A stretch of DNA of 64,000 bases from Streptomyces spectabilis (lineage in GTDB: Bacteria; Actinomycetota; Actinomycetes; Streptomycetales; Streptomycetaceae): assembly GCF_008704795.1 (NCBI RefSeq), contig NZ_CP023690.1, positions 9,062,501 to 9,126,500 of the forward strand, in the 5' to 3' direction. A model generated the notes under the pieces. That model had not been told where the DNA came from and searched no databases. It saw only the letters and a list, made by a program, of their open reading frames with translations. The position numbers and the translations under genes were made by a program. This document shows positions 37,572 to 45,170 of this stretch, in pieces (position 1 is the first letter of the stretch; every line of letters begins with the position of its first letter).

Positions 37572-38195
37572 ATGGCTGCCCGACGAGACGGCCGCCAGGC
37601 GGACGCGCCGACCTTCACCGAGCGGGCCCGCCGCCGCCAGCTCATCGAGTGCACGATCGACCTGATCTCCACCAAGGGCCACCCGTCGACGTCCCTGTCG
37701 GCCATCGCCGAGCGGGCGGGTCTGTCCAAGGCCGCGGTCCTCTACCACTTCGCCTCCAAGGACAACCTCACCCGGGCCGCGCTGGCCCACGTCCTGGAGG
37801 AGTTCACCGCGTACGTCGGCGAGCGCGTCGCGGCGGCGCCGGACCCGCGCGCCGCCGTCGTGGCCTACGTCCGCGCCATGGTCGGCTACCAGGCGGAGAA
37901 CCGCCGCCACGTCCGCGTCATCACCGAGATGCTCCTCGACGACCACGGCGGCACCCGCCTGAAGACGCCCGGACGCCACGACACGGCGGGCCGCTGGCAG
38001 GCCCTCGCGGAGCTGCTCGCCGCGGGCCAGGAGGCCGGGCACTTCCGGCCGTTCGACCCCGCCACGGTCTCCCTGGCCGTCGGCGGCGCCATCGACGGCG
38101 TCATCAGCCACTGGCTGGCCCACCCGGACCTCGACCTGAACGCGGCGGCGGACGAGCTGGTGACGTTCACCCTGCACGCGATCGACAGGTCCTGA
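37572..38195 (+). CDS. TetR-family transcriptional regulator
   Basis: This 207-residue protein has a clear N-terminal TetR HTH (about residues 18-65, ECTIDLISTKGHPSTSLSAI then AERAGLSKAAVLYHFASKDN). The ligand domain is of the TetR_C type and contains YVRAMVGYQAENRRHVRVITEM. I start at ATG 37572 (GAGAGG upstream); a GTG three codons earlier is possible. It follows the PYROXD2-like gene by about 100 bp and may regulate it or itself. The inverted arms GTCGG/CCGAC near 37498-37515 in the leader could be its operator. The ligand is unknown. Confidence 0.88.
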   Translation: MAARRDGRQADAPTFTERARRRQLIECTIDLISTKGHPSTSLSAIAERAGLSKAAVLYHFASKDNLTRAALAHVLEEFTAYVGERVAAAPDPRAAVVAYVRAMVGYQAENRRHVRVITEMLLDDHGGTRLKTPGRHDTAGRWQALAELLAAGQEAGHFRPFDPATVSLAVGGAIDGVISHWLAHPDLDLNAAADELVTFTLHAIDRS

Positions 38196-38223
38196 CCGAG
38201 TCAGGGCTTCACCCGCGCGGTGC

Positions 38224-38793
38224 TCACCCGTCGTTGCCCATGGCCTTGCGCACGGCGTCACGGGTGCGGTCCACGAGGGCCGCGAGCGGGCCCAGGGCCA
38301 CGTTCCCCGCGGCCGACTCCACCCCCGGGTGCGGGCGCGTGGGCGCCACGGCCTCGGCCGCCCGCACCCCGGCCGCCATGGTGGTGAGACGACCGGGCTC
38401 GGTGTGCCGACGCACGTGCGGGAACTCGTACCGCTCCTCGGCGCGGGCGTGCCGCGTCACCTCGGTGCGCAGCACGGCGAGCGCGGGCAGGAACTTGGGG
38501 TCCTCCGGGTCCACGCCTTCGAGGCGCGCGAGCAGCTCCTTGGCCTCTCTCTCCTCCGCGAGCCGGTCCCGCACGATGTCGCGGCCGCCCGCGAACACTG
38601 TGCGCGCGTAGGGGTGCAGGACCTCCTCCTCGGCCGTCTCGTGCACCGCGAGCAGCCGGACGAGGCGGCGGAAGGCGGCGCGCCGCTCGTCGCCGGTGGT
38701 GTGCTCCACCGCGTCGAAGAGGTTGCGGATGTCGCCGTGCTGCCGCATGAGCAGGGTGACGACGTCGCCGTCGCCCGCGGGCGTGTCAGGCAT
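38224..38793 (-). CDS. Hemerythrin HHE-domain protein
   Basis: This 189-residue protein has a four-helix diiron-binding hemerythrin domain (about residues 12-125). Ligand-type pattern: MRQHGDIRNLF (His), LAVHETAEEEVLHPYAR (H-3x-E-4x-H style) and VTRHARAEERYEFPHV. Such proteins bind O2, NO or iron or act as sensors. The C-terminal 65 residues are Ala/Pro-rich. It starts at ATG 38791-38793 and overlaps the end of the ferritin-like gene by 8 bp, so both diiron proteins are made from one transcript. Iron or oxidative-stress handling is likely. Confidence 0.87.
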   Translation of the reverse strand: MPDTPAGDGDVVTLLMRQHGDIRNLFDAVEHTTGDERRAAFRRLVRLLAVHETAEEEVLHPYARTVFAGGRDIVRDRLAEEREAKELLARLEGVDPEDPKFLPALAVLRTEVTRHARAEERYEFPHVRRHTEPGRLTTMAAGVRAAEAVAPTRPHPGVESAAGNVALGPLAALVDRTRDAVRKAMGNDG

Positions 38794-39988
38794 GGTGGTT
38801 CCTCTCCCGTTCCCGGGCGGCGTCCTCGGTCTGCGAGCGGTACTCGCGCCCGAACAGGTCCTCGTGCTGGGCCATGACGCGCTCGCTCGGCGGCTCCTCG
38901 CCGCCGTGGACCCGCTCCTGCATCCGCCGGAACCGCTCGTGCGCGTCCCGTACGTAGCCGGTGCCCAGCGTGGTCAGGTCGATCTGCGTGTCGAGGAGTC
39001 CGCGCACGTACTGCTTGTTGGGCTCGAAGGTGAGCACGTTCGGCAGCTCGGGCGCGAGGACCTCCTGCGGGTCGCGGCCGTCATGACGGCGCATCAGGTC
39101 GCAGGCGACGTGCAGGTGTTCCAGCTCCATGTTCAGATGCAGCTCCCAGATGGCCTTCACCCGGGGGTCGGTCTCCTGCTCCATGAAGGAGTGGTAGAGG
39201 TAGCACTCGTTGTACTCGTGGGTGACGAGCTGCTCCCACCACGTCTCGCCGGGGTCGATCAGCGACTCGTAATGGGTGACGTGCGCCTCCTCGATGAGCG
39301 CGATCTCCTGGTAGAGCTGGCGGGCGATCGGCTCCATGTACTGCGGGCCGACGTTCATGTAGAAGTTCATGGTCTGCTGCTCGGCGGCCGTCACGGTCAG
39401 CGCGTGCAGCTTGGACAGCGGCTGCGCGGTGGCGCGGTCGTACGGCTCGCGGACGTTGTCCTCGGGGTGCCGGTGGTGGAGCTTGGTGGGGCGGCCCGGC
39501 ATGACCTCGGTGAGCTGCTCGACGATCGAGTCGGCCTTGCGGTGCTCGATCATCTCGTAGAGGTTCGCGTACCGGAACAGGTGGTCGAAGTCCTCCAGGA
39601 CGCCGAACTGGTACGCCTGCCGGAGATACGGATCCGGCTCCGACCGGGCCACCCAGGCGGTGAGGTCCACGGCGACCTGTTCGTACGCGAGAGTCGTCTC
39701 CAGGACCGAGGCGAGGCCCGGCAGGAGCCAGTTGACGGCCTTCTGCTGCTGTTGCTCGACGTAGCGGACCTCGGCCAGGCGGCGCCGTACCTCCGGGTCC
39801 GGACAGTGACGTGCGAACTGGTGACTGAAGAGCACCGCTTCGGCCTCGATGCCGTTCATCGCGATGATCCGGCAGCGGGTGTACGGATCGCAGTGGTCGG
39901 GGTCGATCGGCTCCACGTCCAGTTCGCGCCAGGAGCGCACCTGCCGCTCCAGCGGAATGCCTCGCTGTTCCAGGGGGTTCAGGGTCAT
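38786..39988 (-). CDS. Ferritin-like diiron (rubrerythrin-type four-helix) protein
   Basis: This 400-residue protein contains the ExxH-type ligand pairs expected of a ferritin-like fold: IEAEAVLFSHQF (about residue 52), LEDFDHLFRYANLYEMIEH (about 138), IEEAHVTHYESLID (about 240) and LNMELEHLHVACDL (about 295). AGGAGT precedes ATG 39988; the upstream in-frame extension lacks an RBS and homology. It is coupled to the hemerythrin gene. It probably binds iron and reacts with oxygen or peroxide, but whether it stores iron or acts as an oxygenase is not known. A siderophore locus begins about 600 bp beyond its upstream end on the opposite strand. Confidence 0.83.
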   Translation of the reverse strand: MTLNPLEQRGIPLERQVRSWRELDVEPIDPDHCDPYTRCRIIAMNGIEAEAVLFSHQFARHCPDPEVRRRLAEVRYVEQQQQKAVNWLLPGLASVLETTLAYEQVAVDLTAWVARSEPDPYLRQAYQFGVLEDFDHLFRYANLYEMIEHRKADSIVEQLTEVMPGRPTKLHHRHPEDNVREPYDRATAQPLSKLHALTVTAAEQQTMNFYMNVGPQYMEPIARQLYQEIALIEEAHVTHYESLIDPGETWWEQLVTHEYNECYLYHSFMEQETDPRVKAIWELHLNMELEHLHVACDLMRRHDGRDPQEVLAPELPNVLTFEPNKQYVRGLLDTQIDLTTLGTGYVRDAHERFRRMQERVHGGEEPPSERVMAQHEDLFGREYRSQTEDAARERERNHHA

Positions 39989-40168
39989 CCGGGACTCCTC
40001 GGCTTCGCGGTGCCGGACAAGGCCGCCGCCGGGTACCCGGGGCCCGGGGGGCGAAACGACGGACCGGCGCCGCCCGGCCACGCGCCGAGGACGGTCGGCC
40101 GCGCGGGGTGAGAACCGCGTCCGGGCGCTCGTGGAGCGCCTCGCGGGCCGCGGGCGCACGCTGGAGGC

Positions 40169-40426
40169 ATGACAGCAGAGATAGTGGTGCATCGCGCGTC
40201 CCCGTCCGGCGGCCGACGGGTGGACGTGCACGGGGAGAACGTGGGCGTCGCCCACGGCGTGGCGGATGTGTCCGAGTTCCTGCGGCGCGCGGGCCTGGAC
40301 CTCGATCCGGTCGAAGTCGCCGTGTCGCCGCTGATCGAGTGGCGCGGGGCGGGCCGGAGGTGTGGGGCAGGGGAGCGGCGGGAGCCAGGGGGCTCGGCAG
40401 GGGTGAGGGGGCGCGGGACCTCATGA
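40169..40426 (+). CDS. Small conserved-looking protein, unknown function
   Basis: This 85-residue protein starts MTAEIVVHRASPSGGRRVDVHGENVGVAHG and is followed by VSEFLRRAGLDLD, a pattern I have seen in short streptomycete proteins without known function. GGAGG stands 5 nt before ATG 40169. The N-terminal 55 residues look structured, and the last 30 are Gly/Arg-rich and may be an altered tail. No membrane helix or catalytic motif is visible. It lies between the diiron pair (divergent) and the siderophore locus. Confidence 0.6.
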   Translation: MTAEIVVHRASPSGGRRVDVHGENVGVAHGVADVSEFLRRAGLDLDPVEVAVSPLIEWRGAGRRCGAGERREPGGSAGVRGRGTS

Positions 40427-40446
40427 CGCGGGGCTGGAAGCCCCAT

Positions 40447-40487
40447 GACGCGGGGCCATATGACGTGACGTCATATGGCCCCGCGTC
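40447..40487. repeat. 41-bp perfect palindrome upstream of the siderophore promoter
   Basis: The left arm GACGCGGGGCCATATGACGT (40447-40466), one central G and the right arm (40468-40487) are perfectly complementary over 20 bp. The 13-bp sequence CATGACGCGGGGC occurs at 40422-40434 and again at 40444-40456, so the left arm itself is duplicated. It may act as a terminator of the small gene, an operator, or both. Confidence 0.85.
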
Positions 40488-40537
40488 GTCCGTGGCGCGA
40501 AGTCGTGTCGTGCGAGGGCGTACGGCGTGAAGATCAC

Positions 40538-40579
40538 TTGCATACTCCGCCGATAAGTAGTTAGGTTAGCCTTACCTGA
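40538..40579 (+). promoter_or_regulatory. Iron box (DmdR/IdeR) overlapping the siderophore promoter
   Basis: TTAGGTTAGCCTTACCTGA (40561-40579) matches the 19-bp palindromic iron box of the DtxR/IdeR/DmdR family at nearly every position. TTGCAT (40538-40543) with a 17-bp spacer places the -10 hexamer (TTAGGT, 40561-40566) inside the box. Iron-loaded repressor would therefore block the promoter of the aryl-carrier/transport/NRPS operon. Confidence 0.92.
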
Positions 40580-40824
40580 GCGAGCGGGGGAGTATGCGTG
40601 GATTGCGGGGGTTTCAGGGCTGGTCGCCCTAGTTTTCGGAGCGACCGCGGCGATGCGGTGCGGCGTGGATCCCTCAGATCCGGCCAACCCGCTGACGCGC
40701 CGCCAACTCCGTGCCGTTCCCGTGCTTCCGCCGCCCCGCGCGGCCTTCCGCAGAGCCCGTTCGCCGACGGCGGCATTGCCGCGCCGACCGCGCCGTCGGC
40801 ACCGATTCCCACAGGAGCCACCCG
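40580..40824 (+). other. Leader of the siderophore operon
   Basis: This is about 245 bp between the iron box and the aryl carrier gene. A small frame of 11 codons starts at ATG 40594 but has a weak ribosome site. A longer frame ends in ATGA with the carrier start but shows no domain. No gene is supported. Confidence 0.4.
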
Positions 40825-41064
40825 ATGAGTCAGACCCTGTCGCCCGAGAGGATCCGCGCCGACGTCGCGGAGCTGCTCGACTGCGACCCCGCCGAGATCG
40901 CGCCGGACGACAACCTGATGGACCACGGTCTGGACTCGGTGCGGATCATGACCCTCATCGAGCGCTGGCGCGCCGCGGGGGCGGCCTCCGTCGAGTTCCC
41001 CGACCTGGCCGAGCGGCCCGAACTCGGCCACTGGACCGCCCTTTTGACGGGTGGCGCCGCATGA
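40825..41064 (+). CDS. Stand-alone aryl carrier protein (ArCP)
   Basis: This 79-residue phosphopantetheine carrier tethers an aryl acid (usually 2,3-dihydroxybenzoate or salicylate) for the first condensation step of a siderophore NRPS. The phosphopantetheine serine lies in DHGLDSVRIMTLIERW (about residue 36). The flanking sequence LSPERIRADVAELLDCDPAEI is like the C-terminal ArCP of EntB/DhbB-type proteins, but here the isochorismatase part is missing. AGGAG precedes ATG 40825. It overlaps the SIP gene (ATGA). The matching aryl-AMP ligase is not in the window, so the ArCP must be loaded by a trans-acting enzyme. Confidence 0.88.
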   Translation: MSQTLSPERIRADVAELLDCDPAEIAPDDNLMDHGLDSVRIMTLIERWRAAGAASVEFPDLAERPELGHWTALLTGGAA

Positions 41065-41915
41065 CGCTCAAAGACCACCGGGACCGGCACCTGGAGCGCA
41101 TCGCGGAGGTCCGGGGGGGCCGCCACGCCGAGGAGGTGGGCTATCCGATCCGCGTCCGGGAGACCGAGGTCGTCCGCACCGCCATGGTCGGCACCGGTCT
41201 GCTGCGCCTCACCCTGGGCGGGCCCGGCGCGGCCGGGTTCGAGGCCCACTCGCCGGACGAGCACGTGAAGCTGCTCTTCCCGGAGCCGGACGGCTCGCTG
41301 CGCCTTCCCGAGCCGAACGGATCGATGCTGCGCTGGCCGCGCCCCTCGCCCACCTCGCGCGAGTACACCGTGCGCCGCTACGACCCCGTCGCGGGCGAGA
41401 TCGACATCGACATCGTCCCGCACGCCGGCGGCCTCGCGTCGGACTGGGCCCACGAGGTCGAGCCGGGCGCCGTCGTGCACCTCGCGGGCCCGCCCGGCGG
41501 CCTGATCGTCCCGCACGCCTACGACCGCTATCTGTTCGCGGGCGACATCACCGCGCTGCCCGCGATCGCGCGCTGGCTCGAGGAACTGCCGAGGGACGCG
41601 CGCGGCTGGGCGTTCGTCGAAGTCGCCGACGCCACGCAGGAGATCGAGCTCTCCGCGCCCGAGGGCGTCGAGGTGCGCTGGCTGCACCGCGGCGACCGCC
41701 CGCCGGGCACCGGCGACGCCCTGGCACGGGCCGTGACCGAGGTGACTGTCCCCGAGGGCGAACGCCTCTACGTGTGGGTCGCGGGCGAGGCCGGGCAGAT
41801 CAAGCCGCTGCGCCGCTGGGTCCGTGACGAACTGCGCCTGGAGAAGGCCGACCACGACATCACCGGCTACTGGAAGCGCGGCATCGCCGACTTCGACGAC
41901 GAGCACGACCACTGA
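41061..41915 (+). CDS. Siderophore-interacting protein (FAD ferric-siderophore reductase)
   Basis: This 284-residue protein of the SIP/ViuB family uses FAD and NAD(P)H to release iron from the imported siderophore in the cytoplasm. Motifs are the FAD-binding SPTSREYTVRRY (about residue 100), the GDITALPAIARWL segment (about 160), and the C-terminal WVAGEAGQIKPLRRW NAD(P) region. It begins in ATGA with the carrier stop. The coding end lies in a triple 21-bp repeat. With the binding protein, permeases and ATPase it completes an uptake-and-release route. Confidence 0.93.
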   Translation: MTLKDHRDRHLERIAEVRGGRHAEEVGYPIRVRETEVVRTAMVGTGLLRLTLGGPGAAGFEAHSPDEHVKLLFPEPDGSLRLPEPNGSMLRWPRPSPTSREYTVRRYDPVAGEIDIDIVPHAGGLASDWAHEVEPGAVVHLAGPPGGLIVPHAYDRYLFAGDITALPAIARWLEELPRDARGWAFVEVADATQEIELSAPEGVEVRWLHRGDRPPGTGDALARAVTEVTVPEGERLYVWVAGEAGQIKPLRRWVRDELRLEKADHDITGYWKRGIADFDDEHDH

Positions 41916-41960
41916 CTGGACGAGCACGACCACTGACTGGACGAGCACGACCACTGACTG
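41898..41960. repeat. Three perfect 21-bp tandem repeats over the SIP stop codon
   Basis: GACGAGCACGACCACTGACTG occurs at 41898-41918, 41919-41939 and 41940-41960 without mismatch. The unit is seven codons long and each copy contains the same in-frame stop, so the extra copies would give back-up stops. A tandem-duplication event at the gene end is the likely origin. Confidence 0.95.
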
Positions 41961-42010
41961 ACCGGCCGACGGATCGGCCGACGGTCAAGACCGGCCCGCC
42001 CCGGGCCACC

Positions 42011-42033
42011 GGAAGGCCACCGCTCGGCCTTCC
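42011..42033. terminator. Hairpin between SIP and binding-protein genes
   Basis: GGAAGGCC (42011-42018) and GGCCTTCC (42026-42033) form a perfect 8-bp stem with a 7-nt loop. A second small stem, GCCGCCC/GGGCGGC, follows near 42050-42065. It may attenuate transcription or stabilise the 5' end of the binding-protein mRNA. Confidence 0.55.
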
Positions 42034-42091
42034 TCCCCTCCCCGAAACGCCGCCCGAGGGGCGGCCTCCCCGAACGAGCAAGGAGCTCCAC

Positions 42092-43087
42092 ATGTCGATA
42101 CGCAGATCGTCGGGCCTGGTCGGCGCCGTCGCGCTGGGCCTGGTACTGACCGGATGCGGGTCGTCCAAGGACAAGGCGGACGCCTCGGACAAGGGCGAGA
42201 CCCGTGTGTTCGCCGCGGACAACGGCAAGATCAAGATCCCGGCCAAGCCGAAGCGCGTGGTCGCCACCGGCTATGCCGTGCCCGTCATGATCGAGGCCCA
42301 CGCCCCGCTGGTCGGCATCTCGTCGTGGAAGCGCGGCGAGCCCATGATGAGCAAGAAGGACCTGGCCGCCTACAAGAAGCTCCCCAAGGTCGCGGGCGAG
42401 CAGGCGACGGAGACCAACTACGAGGCCATCGCCGAGGCCAAGCCCGACCTCATCGTCATCGGTGTCCCCGCCCCGGTGCTCGGCGACATCGACGTCAAGC
42501 GCCTGGAGTCCATCGCCCCGGTGGTGGCGATCGGCCCGACCGTGCCCTCCGCGTGGCGCGAGCTGTCCCGCAAGCAGGCCGACGCCGCGGGCTCCCTCAA
42601 GCAGTTCGACTCCCTCCAGGCCAAGTACGAGGCCAAGGCCGCCGAGCTGAAGAAGAAGTACAAGAACGTGCTGCCCCAGCTCAAGCTGGGGCACGTCGGC
42701 GCCTACGGCGAGTCCGCCAAGGGCACCTTCCAGCGCGAGTTCGGCCGCTCCTGGGGCACCAACATCGCCGAGGACGCCGGCGCCAAGTACTACGGCAAGG
42801 TCAAGAAGGCGGGGCCCGGCTCCCGCGCGGTCAGCGAGTACCCCTCCATCGAGGAACTGCCCGCCTCGCTGCGCGACGCCGACGCCATCACGTACTCGGT
42901 CATGGCCGACGGCAGCGTCCCGAAGTCGGTCCAGTACGTCATGGACTCGAAGCTGTGGAAGAACCTCCCCGCCGTCAAGGCGAAGAAGACCTTCCCGATC
43001 CGCTACACCGAGGCCGCGACCTACGGGCAGGCCATGCAGACCCTGGACGCGATCGACGAGTCGTTCGCTCCGCTCCTGAAGCGGTGA
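42092..43087 (+). CDS. Ferric-siderophore ABC transporter substrate-binding lipoprotein
   Basis: This 331-residue FecB/FepB-type receptor is exposed on the outer membrane face. A lipoprotein signal is present (LVLTGC, cysteine at residue 22), then a Lys/Asp-rich tether. The periplasmic-binding fold shows IPAKPKRVVATGYAVPVM (about residue 50), YEAIAEAKPDLIVIG (about 112) and a C-terminal AMQTLDAIDESFAPLL. AAGGAG precedes ATG 42092. It overlaps the first permease by GTGA. The siderophore specificity is not visible in the sequence but should match that of the NRPS product of the same operon. Confidence 0.94.
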   Translation: MSIRRSSGLVGAVALGLVLTGCGSSKDKADASDKGETRVFAADNGKIKIPAKPKRVVATGYAVPVMIEAHAPLVGISSWKRGEPMMSKKDLAAYKKLPKVAGEQATETNYEAIAEAKPDLIVIGVPAPVLGDIDVKRLESIAPVVAIGPTVPSAWRELSRKQADAAGSLKQFDSLQAKYEAKAAELKKKYKNVLPQLKLGHVGAYGESAKGTFQREFGRSWGTNIAEDAGAKYYGKVKKAGPGSRAVSEYPSIEELPASLRDADAITYSVMADGSVPKSVQYVMDSKLWKNLPAVKAKKTFPIRYTEAATYGQAMQTLDAIDESFAPLLKR

Positions 43088-44130
43088 CCGTCGCGGGCCG
43101 CGTGTCCGATGCGGCGCCCACCGGGCGGGAGACGGCACCCACCAAGCGGGGGGCGCCGCGGTTCGGGCTGCTCGTCGGCGGCCTGGTGCTGCTCGCGGCC
43201 GTCGCCGTGGTCAGCATGGGCGTCGGCGCCCGCCCGGTGCCGCCCATGGAGGTCGTACGGGCGCTGTTCGACTTCCACGGCACCGACGACGACCACGTGG
43301 TCGTGCGGGACGTCCGGGTGCCCCGCGCGCTGCTCGCCATCGCGGTGGGCGCCGCCCTCGCGGTGGCGGGCGCGCTGATCCAGACGCTGGCCCGCAACCC
43401 CCTGGCGGAGCCCGGCATCCTCGGTGTCACCGCGGGCGCCGGGTTCGCCATCACCCTCGGCTCGGCACTCGGCCTGGTCGGGGGACAGGCGGGCGAACTG
43501 GGCTTCGCGGTCACGGGTTCCGTGCTCGCGGCCCTGCTCGTCGTCGCCGTCGGGCGGCACTCACCGCTGCGCCTGGTGCTCGCCGGCGTCGCCCTGACCG
43601 CGGTCCTCAACGGCGTCGCCCTCGGTCTGCGCCTGATCTTCCCGGACGTCTTCGACACCTACCGCTTCTGGTCGGTGGGCTCGCTCGCGGCCCGGGAGAA
43701 CGCACCGCTGGCGTGGCCGTTGACCGCGATCGTGGTGTGCCTGATCGGCGCGCTGCTCCTGAGCCGGGCGCTCAACGTCCTGAGTCTCGGCGAGAGCGTG
43801 GCGCAGACCCTGGGCGCGGGCGTGGCCCGCGTACGGGCCGCCGCGCTCGTCCTGATCACCGTGCTCAGCGGGGCGGCCACGGCGGTGGCCGGACCGATCC
43901 TCTTCGTCGGCCTGATCGTGCCGCACCTGGTCCGCAAGCCCGCGGGGGGCTCCGTGCCGTGGACGATTCTCTACACGATGGTGCTCGGCCCGATCCTGCT
44001 GCTCGTCGCCGACATGGGGTCGCGGGTCCTGCTGCCCACCGGCGAGGTGCCGGTGGCCATCGTGACCGCCTTCCTCGGCGGACCCATGCTGATCTGGGCG
44101 GTCCGCCGCCACGGGGCGGGGGCACTGTGA
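43084..44130 (+). CDS. FecCD-type ferric-siderophore permease, first subunit
   Basis: This 348-residue membrane protein has about nine hydrophobic segments. It belongs to the FecCD/BtuC family, with RVPRALLAIAVGAALAVAGA (about residue 80), QTLARNPLAEPGILGVTAGAG (about 100), GESVAQTLGAG (the ATPase-contact region, about 240) and GPILFVGLIVPHLVR (about 275). The start is GTG 43084 in GTGA with the binding-protein stop, and the end overlaps the second permease in the same way. It forms a heterodimeric channel with that permease. Confidence 0.94.
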   Translation: MTVAGRVSDAAPTGRETAPTKRGAPRFGLLVGGLVLLAAVAVVSMGVGARPVPPMEVVRALFDFHGTDDDHVVVRDVRVPRALLAIAVGAALAVAGALIQTLARNPLAEPGILGVTAGAGFAITLGSALGLVGGQAGELGFAVTGSVLAALLVVAVGRHSPLRLVLAGVALTAVLNGVALGLRLIFPDVFDTYRFWSVGSLAARENAPLAWPLTAIVVCLIGALLLSRALNVLSLGESVAQTLGAGVARVRAAALVLITVLSGAATAVAGPILFVGLIVPHLVRKPAGGSVPWTILYTMVLGPILLLVADMGSRVLLPTGEVPVAIVTAFLGGPMLIWAVRRHGAGAL

Positions 44131-45170
44131 ACACGCCGGAAACGACCGCCGTGCGCACCCGGCGGGGGAGCGCCGTGAGCGCGCTCGGGCTGCGGGTCGA
44201 ACGCCGGACGATGGTCCTCGTCGCGGTCATGACCGTCCTGATCCTGGCCCTCGGCCTGGTGGGGCTCTGCTACGGCGCGTCCTGGTCGACCCCGCGCGAG
44301 GTGTTCGCCGCCCTCAGCGGGGCCGAGCCCTCCGTGGTGATCCAGGACTGGCGGCTGCCGCGGGTCCTCGCCGCCGTCGTCTTCGGCGCCGCGCTCGGAG
44401 TGGCCGGGGCCCTCTTCCAGAACCTCACCCGGAACCCGATGGGCAGCCCGGACGTGATCGGCCTCGACGCGGGCGCCTACACCGGCGCCCTGGTCGCCCT
44501 CACCGTCCTCTCGGGCACCTCCGCGCAACTGGCCGTCGGCTCGGTGCTCGGCGGTCTCGTCGTCGCCGCCGCGATCTACCTCCTCGCGTACGACCGGGGC
44601 TTCTCAGGGCTGCGCCTGGTGGTGATCGGCGTCGCCGTCAACGCCATGGTGACCGCGCTCAACTCGTGGATCGTGCTGCGCGCCGAACTGGAGGTCGCGA
44701 TCGCCGCGGTCGGCTGGAGCGCGGGCTCCCTCAACGACGTGGGCTGGGACAACGTGGGCATCCCCTTCACGGTCATCGGCGTCCTGCTGGCCCTGATCGC
44801 CACCCGGGCGCACGCCATGCACCAGGCCTCGCTCGGCGACGCCGTCGCCGTGACCACCGGCGTCGGACTCGACCGGCTGCGGCTGCTCATGGTGCTCGTC
44901 GGCGTCGGCTGCACGGCCACGGTGACCGCGGTGGCCGGGCCGATCGCGTTCATCGCCCTGGCCGCACCGCAGATCGGCCGCAGGCTCGCGGGCGCGCCCG
45001 GCGTGCCGCTGCTGCCCGCCGCGCTGACCGGCGCGGTCCTGCTGCAGGGCGCGGACCTGATCGCTCAGATGCTGCTCGCGCCCGTCTCCCTGCCCGTCGG
45101 AGTGGTGAGCACCGCGATCGGCGGCTGCTACCTGATCTGGCTGCTTACCAAGGAGGTGAGGCGCGCGTGA
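44127..45170 (+). CDS. FecCD-type ferric-siderophore permease, second subunit
   Basis: This 347-residue permease paired with the preceding gene shows RLPRVLAAVVFGAALGVAGA, FQNLTRNPMGSPDVIGLDAGA, SLGDAVAVTTGVGLDRLR and GPIAFIALAAPQIGRRL in the family order. The start is GTG 44127, coupled to the upstream stop. A strong ribosome site AGGAGGTGAG for the ATPase lies inside its end, and the ATPase GTG overlaps its stop by 4 bp. The hydrophobic profile suggests nine to ten transmembrane helices. Confidence 0.94.
   Translation: MNTPETTAVRTRRGSAVSALGLRVERRTMVLVAVMTVLILALGLVGLCYGASWSTPREVFAALSGAEPSVVIQDWRLPRVLAAVVFGAALGVAGALFQNLTRNPMGSPDVIGLDAGAYTGALVALTVLSGTSAQLAVGSVLGGLVVAAAIYLLAYDRGFSGLRLVVIGVAVNAMVTALNSWIVLRAELEVAIAAVGWSAGSLNDVGWDNVGIPFTVIGVLLALIATRAHAMHQASLGDAVAVTTGVGLDRLRLLMVLVGVGCTATVTAVAGPIAFIALAAPQIGRRLAGAPGVPLLPAALTGAVLLQGADLIAQMLLAPVSLPVGVVSTAIGGCYLIWLLTKEVRRA

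Noticed and set aside
40598..40828. A 76-codon frame ending in ATGA with the aryl carrier gene
   Set aside because: The coupling position is tempting, but the product is Arg/Pro/Ala-rich with no fold-like pattern. It lies in the leader of the iron-regulated transcript.
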